From contig JACKNM010000014.1 of the NCBI GenBank assembly GCA_024234875.1, positions 62,001 through 126,000 on the forward strand: a stretch of 64,000 nucleotides of DNA, written 5' to 3'. The notes beneath the pieces are model-generated. The model did not search any database, had not been told where the DNA came from, and worked only from the letters and a program-made list of their open reading frames with translations. This DNA is from Ectothiorhodospiraceae bacterium. GTDB taxonomy: Bacteria > Pseudomonadota > Gammaproteobacteria > HK1. This document shows positions 35,910 to 44,105 of this stretch, piece after piece; position 1 is the stretch's first letter, and each line of letters opens with the position of its first letter. The position numbers and the translations under genes are program-made.

Positions 35910-36596
35910 ATGCGCATCGGCGACTGGCTCGGCACACGGTGCGTCTGGTGCGGGGCACTGGACGACACCGGTCACGGACTGTGTGGCGGCTGCCGGAGGG
36001 ATCTGCCGCCGGTGGTCGACCCTTGCCCACGCTGCGCAGAGCCGGGGGTCGGCACCAGTTGCGCGCGTTGCCGTGCCCGAGCGCCGCGCTTCGATGCCAT
36101 CGTGTGCGCCTATCACTATGGGGGCGGAGCGGCGGAGCTGGTGCAACGGCTCAAGTTCTCCGCCGATCTGGCTGCGGCGCGGGCGCTCGGGCATGGGCTG
36201 GCACTGGCCGCTGCGCGACTGGTGTGGGATGCGGCACCGTGTGTCGTTGCGATGCCGGCACACTGGACGCGCCTGTTGCGGCGTGGGTTCAACCCGGCAG
36301 CGGAGATCGCGCGGTGGGTGGCGCGGGAACGAGCCTGGCCGGTCGACGGGCGGCTGCTTCGGCGGCGACGAGGCGGTCCGGCACAGTCGAGCGCGGCCGA
36401 CGAGGCGGCGCGCCGGCGAAACGTGCGCGGCGCGTTCGTGGCCGCGCGGCGGCGACAGGTGCCAGCCCACGTCGCGTTGGTCGATGACGTGGTGACGACC
36501 GGTGCGACGGTGGATGCGGCGGCGCGGGCGCTGCATTCCGTCGGTGTCCGACGAGTCACGGTTCTTGCAGCGACGCGCGCCGGGCGCGGGCAGTGA
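35910..36596 (+). CDS. comF: ComF family phosphoribosyltransferase-like protein
   Basis: 228 residues. An N-terminal pair of zinc fingers (CVWCGALDD ... CGGCRRD, CPRCAEPG ... CARCRA) is joined to a type I phosphoribosyltransferase fold with the PRPP-binding VALVDDVVTTGATVDAAA. ComF acts in natural transformation in several bacteria as a helicase partner in single-strand DNA uptake. ATG at 35910 chosen; an in-frame ATG at 35880 and another at 35865 exist upstream. Back-to-back with bioC. Confidence 0.9.
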   Translation: MRIGDWLGTRCVWCGALDDTGHGLCGGCRRDLPPVVDPCPRCAEPGVGTSCARCRARAPRFDAIVCAYHYGGGAAELVQRLKFSADLAAARALGHGLALAAARLVWDAAPCVVAMPAHWTRLLRRGFNPAAEIARWVARERAWPVDGRLLRRRRGGPAQSSAADEAARRRNVRGAFVAARRRQVPAHVALVDDVVTTGATVDAAARALHSVGVRRVTVLAATRAGRGQ

Positions 36597-36738
36597 CCCC
36601 AAGGCGAGACATGAAAGCATTCTGAAACAAGGGTTTACACAGGAATACCGAGCGTGGACGAACGCCGCACACAAGGCCGTGGCGGTCGGCGGCGCTGCCG
36701 CCGCCAGACGTGCGTCTCCTCTCCCACCCCGCCTCGAG

Positions 36739-36763
36739 CCTCGACGCCGGTCAGGCGTCGAGG
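36739..36763 (-). terminator. Hairpin at the end of gyrB
   Basis: CCTCGACGCC (36739-36748) pairs perfectly with GGCGTCGAGG (36754-36763) across a five-base loop that contains the gyrB stop codon. No T-tract follows on the reverse strand, so it may stabilise the 3' end rather than terminate. Confidence 0.35.
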
Positions 36764-39153
36764 TTGGCAACCTGGAGCGCGTTGGCCTCGATGAAGTCCC
36801 GGCGAGGCTCGACCTGGTCACCCATCAACGTGGTGAACAGCTCGTCGGCCGCGACGGCATCCTCGATCCGGACCTGGAGCAAACGGCGCGAGGCGGGGTC
36901 CATCGTGGTTTCCTGGAGCTGGTCGGGATTCATCTCGCCCAGGCCCTTGTAGCGCTGGAACGTGAGTCCACGGCGCGCCTCGTCGAGGAGCCATCCCAGG
37001 GCATCATGGAGGCTTCGCACGGCAGAGGATTTCTCGCCGCGGCGGACCTCGGCGTCGGAATCGAGCGATGCGTCGAGCAAGTTCCCGAGGCGGACCAGGT
37101 TGCGATACTCGGCCGAGCGAAAGAACTCGCTGCCCAGGGTGCGGTCGGACTCCACCCCGTGGAGCACGGCCCGAATCGTCGCCCGGAAGCCGTCGCCACC
37201 AAGGCCGTCGAGCGTGATCTGGAACTGGCCGTAGGCGCCGTCGCCGGCGTTGAGGTCACGCTCGAGGGCGTCGAACCAGGCCGCCATGGTCCGCTCGTCC
37301 GCCAGCTCCTCGACGGTCAAGGCGGGGCGTGAGCGCATCGCCAGCAGGACCTCCGGGAACACGCGGCGGGCGAGGCGCTTTCCGATTCCTCGCAGCAGCA
37401 GATAGTCACGAGCGACGGCGTCGAGGCCTTCGGCTTCCAATACGCCCTTGCCCTCGCCGAGTCGGACACTGGCGCTGTCGAGTGCGAGCTCCATGAGGAA
37501 GGCATCGAGCTCGCTGTCGTCCTTCACATAGCGCTCGGTCTTGCCGCGCTTCACCTTATATAGGGGTGGCTGGGCGATGTAGAGATGACCGCGCTCGATG
37601 ATCTCGGGCATCTGACGGTAGAAGAAGGTCATCAGAAGGGTCCGGATGTGGGAACCGTCCACATCCGCGTCGGTCATGATGATGATCCGATGGTAGCGCA
37701 GGCGGTCCGGGTCGTACTCCTCCTTGCCGATCCCGCACCCGAGCGCCGTGATCAGGGTCCCGACCTCGGCTGACGACAACATCTTGTCGAACCTGGCCTT
37801 CTCGACGTTCAGGATCTTTCCCTTGAGGGGCAGGATGGCCTGGAAGCGTCGGTCCCTGGCTTGCTTGGCCGATCCGCCGGCGGAATCACCCTCCACCAGG
37901 AACAGCTCGCACTGCTCCGGGTCCTTCTCCTGACAGTCCGCCAGCTTGCCGGGAAGGCCGGCAACGTCGAGGGCAGTCTTTCGGCGCGTCATCTCACGCG
38001 CCTTGCGAGCCGCCTCACGGGCCCGGGCGGCGTCCACGATCTTGCCGGTGATCGCCTTCGCCTCGGCCGGATTCTCGAGCAGGAACTCGGCCAGACGCTC
38101 CGCGACCGCTGGCTCGACGACCGGCTTGACCTCGGAGGAGACCAACTTGTCCTTGGTCTGCGAGGAGAACTTGGGGTCCGGCACCTTCACCGAGAGGACG
38201 GCGGTCAGACCCTCACGGCAGTCGTCACCGGTGGACTCGACCTTCGCCTTTGCGAGGATGCCCTGCGACTCCATGTACGTGTTCATGGTTCGAGTCAGGG
38301 CGGTTCGGAAGCTGGTCAGGTGAGTACCGCCGTCCCGCTGGGGGATGTTGTTCGTGTAGCAGAAGATGTTCTCGTTGTACGAGTCGTTCCACTGCATCGC
38401 GACCTCGACCTGAATCCCGTCCCGCTCGAGTGCGAAATGGAGGACGCTGGGATGAATCGGGGTCTTGGCGCGGTTCAGGTGCTCGACGAAGGCCCGGATT
38501 CCACCTTCGTACTGGAAGGTGTCCTGCTTTCCGGATCGCTCGTCGATCAGGCGGATTCGTACACCAGAGTTCAGGAAGGACAGCTCGCGGAGACGCTTGG
38601 CGAGGATGTCGTGGTGAAACTCGATGTTCTTGAAGGTTCTTGGGCTGGGACGAAAGCGAACGGTGGTGCCAGTGCGCTCTGCTTCGCCGGCCGGGGCCAG
38701 AGGCGCATCAGGGACACCATCATGATAGGTCTGACGCCAGATTCGACCCTCGCGACGAATGGTGAGGTCGAGCTCCTCGGACAGGGCGTTGACGACCGAC
38801 ACGCCGACACCGTGCAGGCCGCCGGCGACCTTGTACGCGTTGTCGTCGAACTTCCCACCGGCGTGGAGGACGGTCATGATCACCTCGGCAGCAGACCTGC
38901 CCTCCTCCGCGTGGATGTCGACGGGAATTCCGCGGCCGTCGTCGCTGACGGTGACGGACTCGTCGGCGTGGATGACGACCTCGATCTCCTTGCAATAGCC
39001 AGCCAGAGCCTCGTCGATCGCGTTGTCGACGACCTCGAACACCATGTGGTGGAGACCCGTGCCGTCATCGGTGTCACCGATGTACATGCCGGGGCGCTTG
39101 CGCACCGCATCGAGACCCTTGAGAACCTTGATATCCGAGGAGTTGTAGGACAA
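36751..39153 (-). CDS. gyrB: DNA gyrase subunit B
   Basis: ATPase subunit of gyrase. 800 residues. GHKL ATPase motifs (VVDNAIDEALAG, DDGRGIPVDIH, GGLHGVGVSVVNALS), the EGDSAGGSAKQARDR TOPRIM glutamate, the DADVDGSHIRTLL metal site, and the C-terminal LQETTMDPASRRLLQV are present. Start is a TTG at 39153 with GGAGG seven bases upstream. This gives the family N-terminus SYNSSDIKVLKGLDAVRKRPGMYIG, written here as two joined motifs. Earlier in-frame ATG codons would add 31 unrelated residues. Last of dnaA-dnaN-recF-gyrB. Confidence 0.96.
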   Translation of the reverse strand: MSYNSSDIKVLKGLDAVRKRPGMYIGDTDDGTGLHHMVFEVVDNAIDEALAGYCKEIEVVIHADESVTVSDDGRGIPVDIHAEEGRSAAEVIMTVLHAGGKFDDNAYKVAGGLHGVGVSVVNALSEELDLTIRREGRIWRQTYHDGVPDAPLAPAGEAERTGTTVRFRPSPRTFKNIEFHHDILAKRLRELSFLNSGVRIRLIDERSGKQDTFQYEGGIRAFVEHLNRAKTPIHPSVLHFALERDGIQVEVAMQWNDSYNENIFCYTNNIPQRDGGTHLTSFRTALTRTMNTYMESQGILAKAKVESTGDDCREGLTAVLSVKVPDPKFSSQTKDKLVSSEVKPVVEPAVAERLAEFLLENPAEAKAITGKIVDAARAREAARKAREMTRRKTALDVAGLPGKLADCQEKDPEQCELFLVEGDSAGGSAKQARDRRFQAILPLKGKILNVEKARFDKMLSSAEVGTLITALGCGIGKEEYDPDRLRYHRIIIMTDADVDGSHIRTLLMTFFYRQMPEIIERGHLYIAQPPLYKVKRGKTERYVKDDSELDAFLMELALDSASVRLGEGKGVLEAEGLDAVARDYLLLRGIGKRLARRVFPEVLLAMRSRPALTVEELADERTMAAWFDALERDLNAGDGAYGQFQITLDGLGGDGFRATIRAVLHGVESDRTLGSEFFRSAEYRNLVRLGNLLDASLDSDAEVRRGEKSSAVRSLHDALGWLLDEARRGLTFQRYKGLGEMNPDQLQETTMDPASRRLLQVRIEDAVAADELFTTLMGDQVEPRRDFIEANALQVANLDA

Positions 39154-39262
39154 CTGACGACCTCCAGCGACCGACTGGTTGCAGGACGACCAGCGCGGTT
39201 CGGTGCCGCGGCCATTGACCCCGGGGTCAATGCGGCCGGGTGGCATGAATCGAAGGGTTGGA

Positions 39263-40333
39263 TTATATCACCGGCGTGATCTGGCCCTGTTCCACGTGGA
39301 ACACTGCCATCGTCTGACCTGGTGTGGGCCCGACGAGCTCCCGGTCGACGGTCGTGATGAAGGTCTGGGCCGAGAGCGAATGGACAGCGTCCAGCACCCG
39401 CCGCCTGCTGTCCTCGTCGAGCTCGGACGCGAGGTCGTCGAGCATTACCAGCGGTACTTCCTCCCGAGTCCGGGCCAGATAGTCTGCCTGCGCCAGATGC
39501 AGCCCGACCACGAAGAGCTTGCCCTCGCCCCGCGACAGCACATGGCGGGCCTCTCGACCATCGACGGTGCACCGCAGGTCCGCCCGATGCGGCCCGACAC
39601 CAGTAAAGCCGCGGGCACGGTCTCCGTCGAGCGAGTCCTCGAGCGCCGCAGCCAGGCTTCCCTTCCAGCCCTGCGCGAACTGCACGCAGACCGGGACCGC
39701 CATCAGCGCCTCCAGATAGGACGAGAACGCCGGCAACAGGTGCTCGAGGTGTAGAGATCGAAGCTCGGCGACACGCTGCCCACCGGCCACGAGCTCGTCG
39801 GTCCAGGGTGCCAGCTCACGAATGCCACGGCCCTCACGGAGCAAGATGTTTCGCTGTCGCAGCGCCCGCAGGTAGCGCTGATGCGCTTCCGAGTAGGCTG
39901 GTTCCACGTGGAACATCGCCCAGTCGACGAGCTGACGCCGCTCGGCCGCCCCATCGTTCAACACCCGATGGCTCTCCGGCGTCACCAGGACCATCGGCAG
40001 CAGGCGCGCGAGTGACGAGGCCGCTCGGACATCCTCCCCGTCTACCCGAATCCGCGGCGCGCCCTGCCCGAGCTCGACACCGATCGACCGCCGCTTGCCC
40101 GCCTCCCCGGCCACAACTCCGTGAACGGTCAGTCGGTCACAGCCGCGGCGCACCAGATCACCCGCGCGCCGCGTCCGAAACGACCGCCCCGTGCCGAGCA
40201 CGTGAACAGCCTCGAGAATGCTGGTCTTTCCCGCACCGTTCGGACCGAACAGCACGTTGAGGCCTCGGCTCGGCATCAGACGGGCCTGCTGCACCGAGCG
40301 CACATCGGCCACGTCGAGCTGGAGGAGATGCAT
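39263..40333 (-). CDS. recF: DNA replication and repair protein RecF
   Basis: SMC-like ATPase that helps RecOR load RecA at gaps. 356 residues, almost the E. coli length. Walker A FGPNGAGKT at about 29-37, signature LSRGEGKL, Walker B PLVMLDDLASELD. ATG at 40333 gives MHLLQLDVADVRSVQQ. Two parS palindromes are written into its coding sequence and both are translated FHVE (residues about 140 and 347). Between dnaN and gyrB. Confidence 0.95.
   Translation of the reverse strand: MHLLQLDVADVRSVQQARLMPSRGLNVLFGPNGAGKTSILEAVHVLGTGRSFRTRRAGDLVRRGCDRLTVHGVVAGEAGKRRSIGVELGQGAPRIRVDGEDVRAASSLARLLPMVLVTPESHRVLNDGAAERRQLVDWAMFHVEPAYSEAHQRYLRALRQRNILLREGRGIRELAPWTDELVAGGQRVAELRSLHLEHLLPAFSSYLEALMAVPVCVQFAQGWKGSLAAALEDSLDGDRARGFTGVGPHRADLRCTVDGREARHVLSRGEGKLFVVGLHLAQADYLARTREEVPLVMLDDLASELDEDSRRRVLDAVHSLSAQTFITTVDRELVGPTPGQTMAVFHVEQGQITPVI
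39288..39303. other. parS site 1 (perfect palindrome) in the 3' end of recF
   Basis: TGTTCCACGTGGAACA, a perfect 16-base palindrome identical to the parS form used by Pseudomonas-type ParB. Located near the origin as expected for a ParB loading site. Confidence 0.9.
39900..39915. other. parS site 2 in the middle of recF
   Basis: GGTTCCACGTGGAACA, the same palindrome with one outer mismatch, 612 bases from site 1. The 14-base core is intact. Paired parS sites near the origin are typical of chromosomal ParABS systems; parAB itself is not in the window. Confidence 0.85.
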
Positions 40334-40455
40334 CAGGTGCGGTCGACCGCGCCCGCTTCGCTCACGGATCGCACGGGACCGTATGCCTCCCGGCGTGCAC
40401 GCCGGCATGCCCTGCCTCGCTCACCCCGCGGCACCCGCGCCGGGCGCGCGCCCGA

Positions 40456-41562
40456 TCAGAGCCGCATCGGCATCACGACGTACTGACAGTCGTCCGCCTC
40501 CGCCGGCGTGATCAGGCAGCTACTGCTCGAATCCATGAGGTGTAGGCGTGCCATCTCCGCCGGAAGACTGTTCAGCGCATCGATCAGATAGGAGACGTTG
40601 AAGCCGATCTCGAGCGAGTCGCCCTCGTACGCCACCTCCAGCTCGTCCTCCGCCTGCTCCTGCTCGGGATTGCTGGCCACCAGGCGCAGCAAGTTCGACT
40701 CGAGCGACAGGCGGATCGCGCGGTACTTGTCGTTGGAGAGAATCGACGCCCGCGACAGTGCCTGGCGAAGTTGCTCCCGGTCGATCACGAGCTGCTTGTC
40801 GCAGCGCTCTGCCTGCGGAATCACCCGCTCGTACTCCGGGAACTTCCCATCGATGAGCTTGCTCGTGAACCGCAACTCCGGAAGGTCGATACGCACCTGG
40901 TTCGGGGCAAGGCCCATCCGCACCGGTGCGTCCCCCGACCCCAGCAGCCGCTGCAACTCGGTGACGCCCTTGCGCGGCACGATCAGGGCTCGGCTCTCCA
41001 CCGCCGCGCCCTCGAATCCCACGTCCGCCAACGCGAGCCGATGTCCGTCGGTCGCCACCGCGCGAAGCTGGTGCCCCGAGATCTCGAGCAGCAGGCCGTT
41101 CAAGTAGTACCGCACGTCCTGTTGCGCCATCGCATACTGCGTGAGCTCGATGACCCGCTTCAGTGACCCTTCGGGCACGGTGAGCTCCGTTTCCACCGCT
41201 TGTGGGTCGAAGGTCGGAAACTCCGCCGCCGGCAAGGTGGCGAGCGTGAACCGGCTGCGGCCAGATCGCACCACCGCCCGGTCCTTCTCCACCGAGAACG
41301 TCACGTTCGCACCAGCCGGCAGCGAGCGACAGATCTCGACCAGCTTCCGCGCAGGGACCGTCGTCTCCCCCGACGCCTCCATCTCCAGCGCCGTGCTGGC
41401 GACCAGCTCGAGCTCCATGTCCGTGGCGGTCACCGAGAGCACGCCATCCTGCCCGCTCAGGAGCACGTTGGCGAGGATCGGCAGAGTCTGGCGCCGCTCG
41501 ACCACGCCCTGCACGGCCTGCAGGGGCTTGAGGAGAGTTTCCCGCTCGACAGTAAATTTCAT
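40456..41562 (-). CDS. dnaN: DNA polymerase III beta clamp DnaN
   Basis: Ring-shaped sliding clamp that tethers polymerase III to DNA. 368 residues in three similar domains. The N-terminus MKFTVERETLLKPLQAVQGVVERRQTLPILANVL (as two motifs) and the C-terminal VVMPMRL with its peptide-binding pocket are typical. Second gene of the dnaA-dnaN-recF-gyrB series. Confidence 0.97.
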   Translation of the reverse strand: MKFTVERETLLKPLQAVQGVVERRQTLPILANVLLSGQDGVLSVTATDMELELVASTALEMEASGETTVPARKLVEICRSLPAGANVTFSVEKDRAVVRSGRSRFTLATLPAAEFPTFDPQAVETELTVPEGSLKRVIELTQYAMAQQDVRYYLNGLLLEISGHQLRAVATDGHRLALADVGFEGAAVESRALIVPRKGVTELQRLLGSGDAPVRMGLAPNQVRIDLPELRFTSKLIDGKFPEYERVIPQAERCDKQLVIDREQLRQALSRASILSNDKYRAIRLSLESNLLRLVASNPEQEQAEDELEVAYEGDSLEIGFNVSYLIDALNSLPAEMARLHLMDSSSSCLITPAEADDCQYVVMPMRL

Positions 41563-41766
41563 GATCGATCTAGATCTATCGCTCGTTACTGTTATTAGGC
41601 TGGTCCGAATCGGTCAGCAGTTCTGTTTTCTTGTTTTTATTCATCTAGTTACGTTCAGGACAACCCCGTGGGTCACGGCCCGGACAACGCGGTATGACCG
41701 GTGGGCGAAATGTGGATAACTTCCGCCCGTGGCCGAACGCTCCGAGTTGTCCACAGCTCGTCCACA
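41563..41766. other. Candidate replication origin (oriC) between dnaA and dnaN
   Basis: 204 bases. A perfect DnaA box in inverse orientation (TGTGGATAA, 41711-41719) is followed by TTGTCCACA (41747-41755, one mismatch) and TCGTCCACA (41758-41766, two mismatches). An AT-rich tract (about 41620-41655, with TTTTCTTGTTTTTATTC) could be the unwinding element. In some relatives the functional origin is instead between rpmH and dnaA, but there I see no DnaA box. Confidence 0.55.
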
Positions 41767-43140
41767 TCATGTGCTGAAGCTGCGCAGCAGCAACTCGTAG
41801 TCCTCGGCGATCGAGGAGTCGTTCTCGCGTAGCTCGGCAACCTTGCGGCACGCGTGTAGCACGGTGGTGTGGTCCCGGCCTCCGAAAGCCTCTCCGATCT
41901 CCGGAAGGCTGTGGTGGGTCAGCTCCTTGGCGAGCGCCATCGCGACCTGCCGCGGACGGGCGATCGAGCGCGTGCGCCGCTTGGACGTCAGGTCTGAAGC
42001 CCGAATCTTGTAGAACTGGGCCACCGTGCGCTGGATGTTCTCCATCGTGACCAGCTTGTCCTGCAGTTGCAGGAGGTCCTTCAGCGCTTCCTTCACCAGC
42101 TCCATCGACACCGGTCGCGCCGTGAATTCCGCGTACGCCATGACCCGCCGCAGCGCGCCCTCGAGCTCGCGAACGTTCGAGCGGATTCGCTGGGCGACGA
42201 AGAAGGCGACGTCGCGCGGCAGCTCGAGCTCGAACTGCTGCGCCTTGCGCATCAGGATCGCCACGCGGGTCTCGAGCTCCGGTGGCTCGATGGCGACCGT
42301 GAGCCCCCACCCAAACCGCGACTTGAGCCGCTCCTCCAGCCCGTCGACCTCCTTCGGATACCGGTCGCAGGTCAACACCACCTGCTGCTGATCCTCGAGC
42401 AAGGCATTGAAGGTATGGAAGAATTCCTCCTGCGAGCGCTCCTTGCCGGCGAAGAACTGGATGTCGTCGATCAGCAGCGCGTCCACCGATCGATAGAACC
42501 GCTTGAACTCGCTGATCTGGTTGTGCTGTAGCGCCGTGACCATGTCCGCCACGAAGCGCTCGGAATGGAGGTAGATGACGTTGGCGCGCGGTTTGCGCGC
42601 GAGGATGGCATTGCCCACCGCGTGCATCAGGTGCGTCTTGCCGAGGCCGACGCCGCCGTAGATGAAGAGCGGGTTGTACGAGCCGCCGGGATTCTCCGCC
42701 ACCTGGCTCGAGGCGGCCCGGGCGAGCTGGTTCGACTTCCCTTCCACGAAGTTCTCGAACACGAAGCTCGGTCGCAAGCCACTGACTCGCCGCCGGCGAT
42801 CGCCCAGACTGGCGGTGCCATTCACTCCGGCCGCGGTCGCCGACCCGTTCACCGGGGTCGCGACCAGCGGTGCCGGTACGTTCTCGCACTCCGGCGGCCG
42901 GCTACCGACCAGCACGATCACCGCTGGTGCCGGTCCCTCGGCAATCCACTCCAAGGTCTGGGTGATGACGCCGACGAGGTTCTCGTTGACCCAGTCGCGC
43001 ACGAAGTGGTTGGGCGCGAGAAGGCGGATCTCGTCCGCTTCCTCGACCGCCTGCAACGGACGGATCCAGGTATTGAACTGCTGAGCCGACAGCTCGCCCT
43101 CCAATCGATCGAGGCATTTCTTCCACAGCGTGGGAGCCAC
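41767..43140 (-). CDS. dnaA: Chromosomal replication initiator DnaA
   Basis: 457 residues. Domain I starts with the family APTLWKKCLDRLEGELSAQQF, which fixes the GTG at 43140 (AGGAGG ten bases upstream) as the start. A variable linker follows, then the AAA+ domain with Walker A GGVGLGKTH and Walker B LLIDDIQFF, and domain IV with the DNA-binding signature GGRDHTTVLHACRKV. A further 60 in-frame codons upstream look unrelated and are left out. Confidence 0.96.
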   Translation of the reverse strand: MAPTLWKKCLDRLEGELSAQQFNTWIRPLQAVEEADEIRLLAPNHFVRDWVNENLVGVITQTLEWIAEGPAPAVIVLVGSRPPECENVPAPLVATPVNGSATAAGVNGTASLGDRRRRVSGLRPSFVFENFVEGKSNQLARAASSQVAENPGGSYNPLFIYGGVGLGKTHLMHAVGNAILARKPRANVIYLHSERFVADMVTALQHNQISEFKRFYRSVDALLIDDIQFFAGKERSQEEFFHTFNALLEDQQQVVLTCDRYPKEVDGLEERLKSRFGWGLTVAIEPPELETRVAILMRKAQQFELELPRDVAFFVAQRIRSNVRELEGALRRVMAYAEFTARPVSMELVKEALKDLLQLQDKLVTMENIQRTVAQFYKIRASDLTSKRRTRSIARPRQVAMALAKELTHHSLPEIGEAFGGRDHTTVLHACRKVAELRENDSSIAEDYELLLRSFST

Positions 43141-43257
43141 CTCAGCGATTCCTCCTGAGAAGCGGGGGGCGGGGACGAGCTTGGAGGCGAGGCAGTGTAT
43201 ACCGGTTGCCGCGGGGGGTGCCACACGACACCCGGGGCCGCATTCGCGCGAGATCAT

Positions 43258-43287
43258 TTGACACCTCGATCCGAGCCTCGATACCAT
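43258..43287 (+). promoter_or_regulatory. Promoter of rpmH-rnpA-yidC
   Basis: Perfect -35 TTGACA (43258-43263), 18-base spacer, -10 TACCAT (43282-43287, 4 of 6). It sits 62 bases ahead of the rpmH ATG in the dnaA/rpmH divergent gap. Confidence 0.6.
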
Positions 43288-43349
43288 AGCCTGCTTCGTT
43301 CGAACCTTGGCCCGCGGCATCTGCGACCGCCGGCAACGCGAGGCGGGAG

Positions 43350-43484
43350 ATGAAGAGGACCTACCAACCGAGCAATCTGAAGCGCAAGCGCACCCACGGC
43401 TTTCGCGCCCGGATGGCCACCAAGGGTGGCCGCCTGGTGCTCAAGGCCCGGCGAGCGAAGGGTCGCGCGCGCCTGACCGTCTGA
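43350..43484 (+). CDS. rpmH: 50S ribosomal protein L34
   Basis: 44 residues, MKRTYQPSNLKRKRTHGF at the start and RRAKGRARLTV at the end; the full L34 signature is present. GGCGGGAG precedes the ATG. First gene of the operon divergent from dnaA. Confidence 0.97.
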   Translation: MKRTYQPSNLKRKRTHGFRARMATKGGRLVLKARRAKGRARLTV

Positions 43485-43508
43485 CCGAGCCCGAGCAGGA
43501 GTGAGCCC

Positions 43509-44018
43509 GTGGCCGGTGACGCGGCGGCAACCGCCGGAACGGCCGCGGCTCGGTCACGCCGACCCGTGAGCCGCGGACCCACCGACCTCGATCCCCCGGC
43601 CGATCGCGCCGAGGGCAGGCCGGGGTCGGCGGCCGCAATTACAGCCGAGATGCAGGCCGAGCCGGGCGGGTGTCGCTTCTCGCGCGCCTGCCGCCTGCTG
43701 ACCGCTCGCGACTACGGCCGGGTATTCGCTGCCGCGCAACGATCGTCGAATCACGTCTTCACCGTTCTCGCCCGCCCGAACGAGCTCGGCATCGCGCGGT
43801 TGGGCCTGGCCATCGCCCGCAAGCACCTGCGCCGCGCCCACGCACGGAACCGGGTCAAACGTATCGTTCGCGAGAGTTTCCGGCACAATCGCGCCCTGTT
43901 ACGTGGGCTCGATGTCGTGGTGCTGGCGCGCTCCGGTACCGCGGATGCCGAGCGATCGGCGATGCACGAGAGTCTCGACCGCCACTGGCGCCGACTCGCG
44001 GAGCACACGCCTCGCTGA
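43509..44018 (+). CDS. rnpA: Ribonuclease P protein component RnpA, with N-terminal extension
   Basis: Protein subunit of RNase P, which matures tRNA 5' ends. The core begins about residue 56 with RFSRACRLLTARDYGRVF and includes the RNR motif in HARNRVKRIVRESFR. Two starts are possible. The GTG at 43509 has AGGAG eight bases upstream and yields 169 residues, the first 47 low-complexity. The ATG at 43650 yields the usual 122 residues but has no visible ribosome-binding site. I give the longer form because of its ribosome-binding site. No yidD gene follows, although yidD usually lies between rnpA and yidC. Confidence 0.88.
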   Translation: MAGDAAATAGTAAARSRRPVSRGPTDLDPPADRAEGRPGSAAAITAEMQAEPGGCRFSRACRLLTARDYGRVFAAAQRSSNHVFTVLARPNELGIARLGLAIARKHLRRAHARNRVKRIVRESFRHNRALLRGLDVVVLARSGTADAERSAMHESLDRHWRRLAEHTPR

Positions 44019-44105
44019 CCTGCCGCCGGCAAGACACGACGACCATCGAGCGCCCGACGCGACCGCCGACTCCTGCTCGATGGCCGAACAACCTGGGGAT
44101 TTGAG

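Noticed and set aside
36687..36701. GGCGGC-GCT-GCCGCC repeat between comF and gyrB as a terminator
   Set aside because: Only six pairs, three-base loop and no T-tract on either strand.
37861..39279. A 472-codon forward-strand frame opposite gyrB
   Set aside because: Antisense shadow of gyrB, which is intact with all motifs.
43141..43349. The dnaA-rpmH gap as replication origin
   Set aside because: This is a known origin position in pseudomonads, but I find no DnaA box or AT-rich tract there, only promoter-like sequence.
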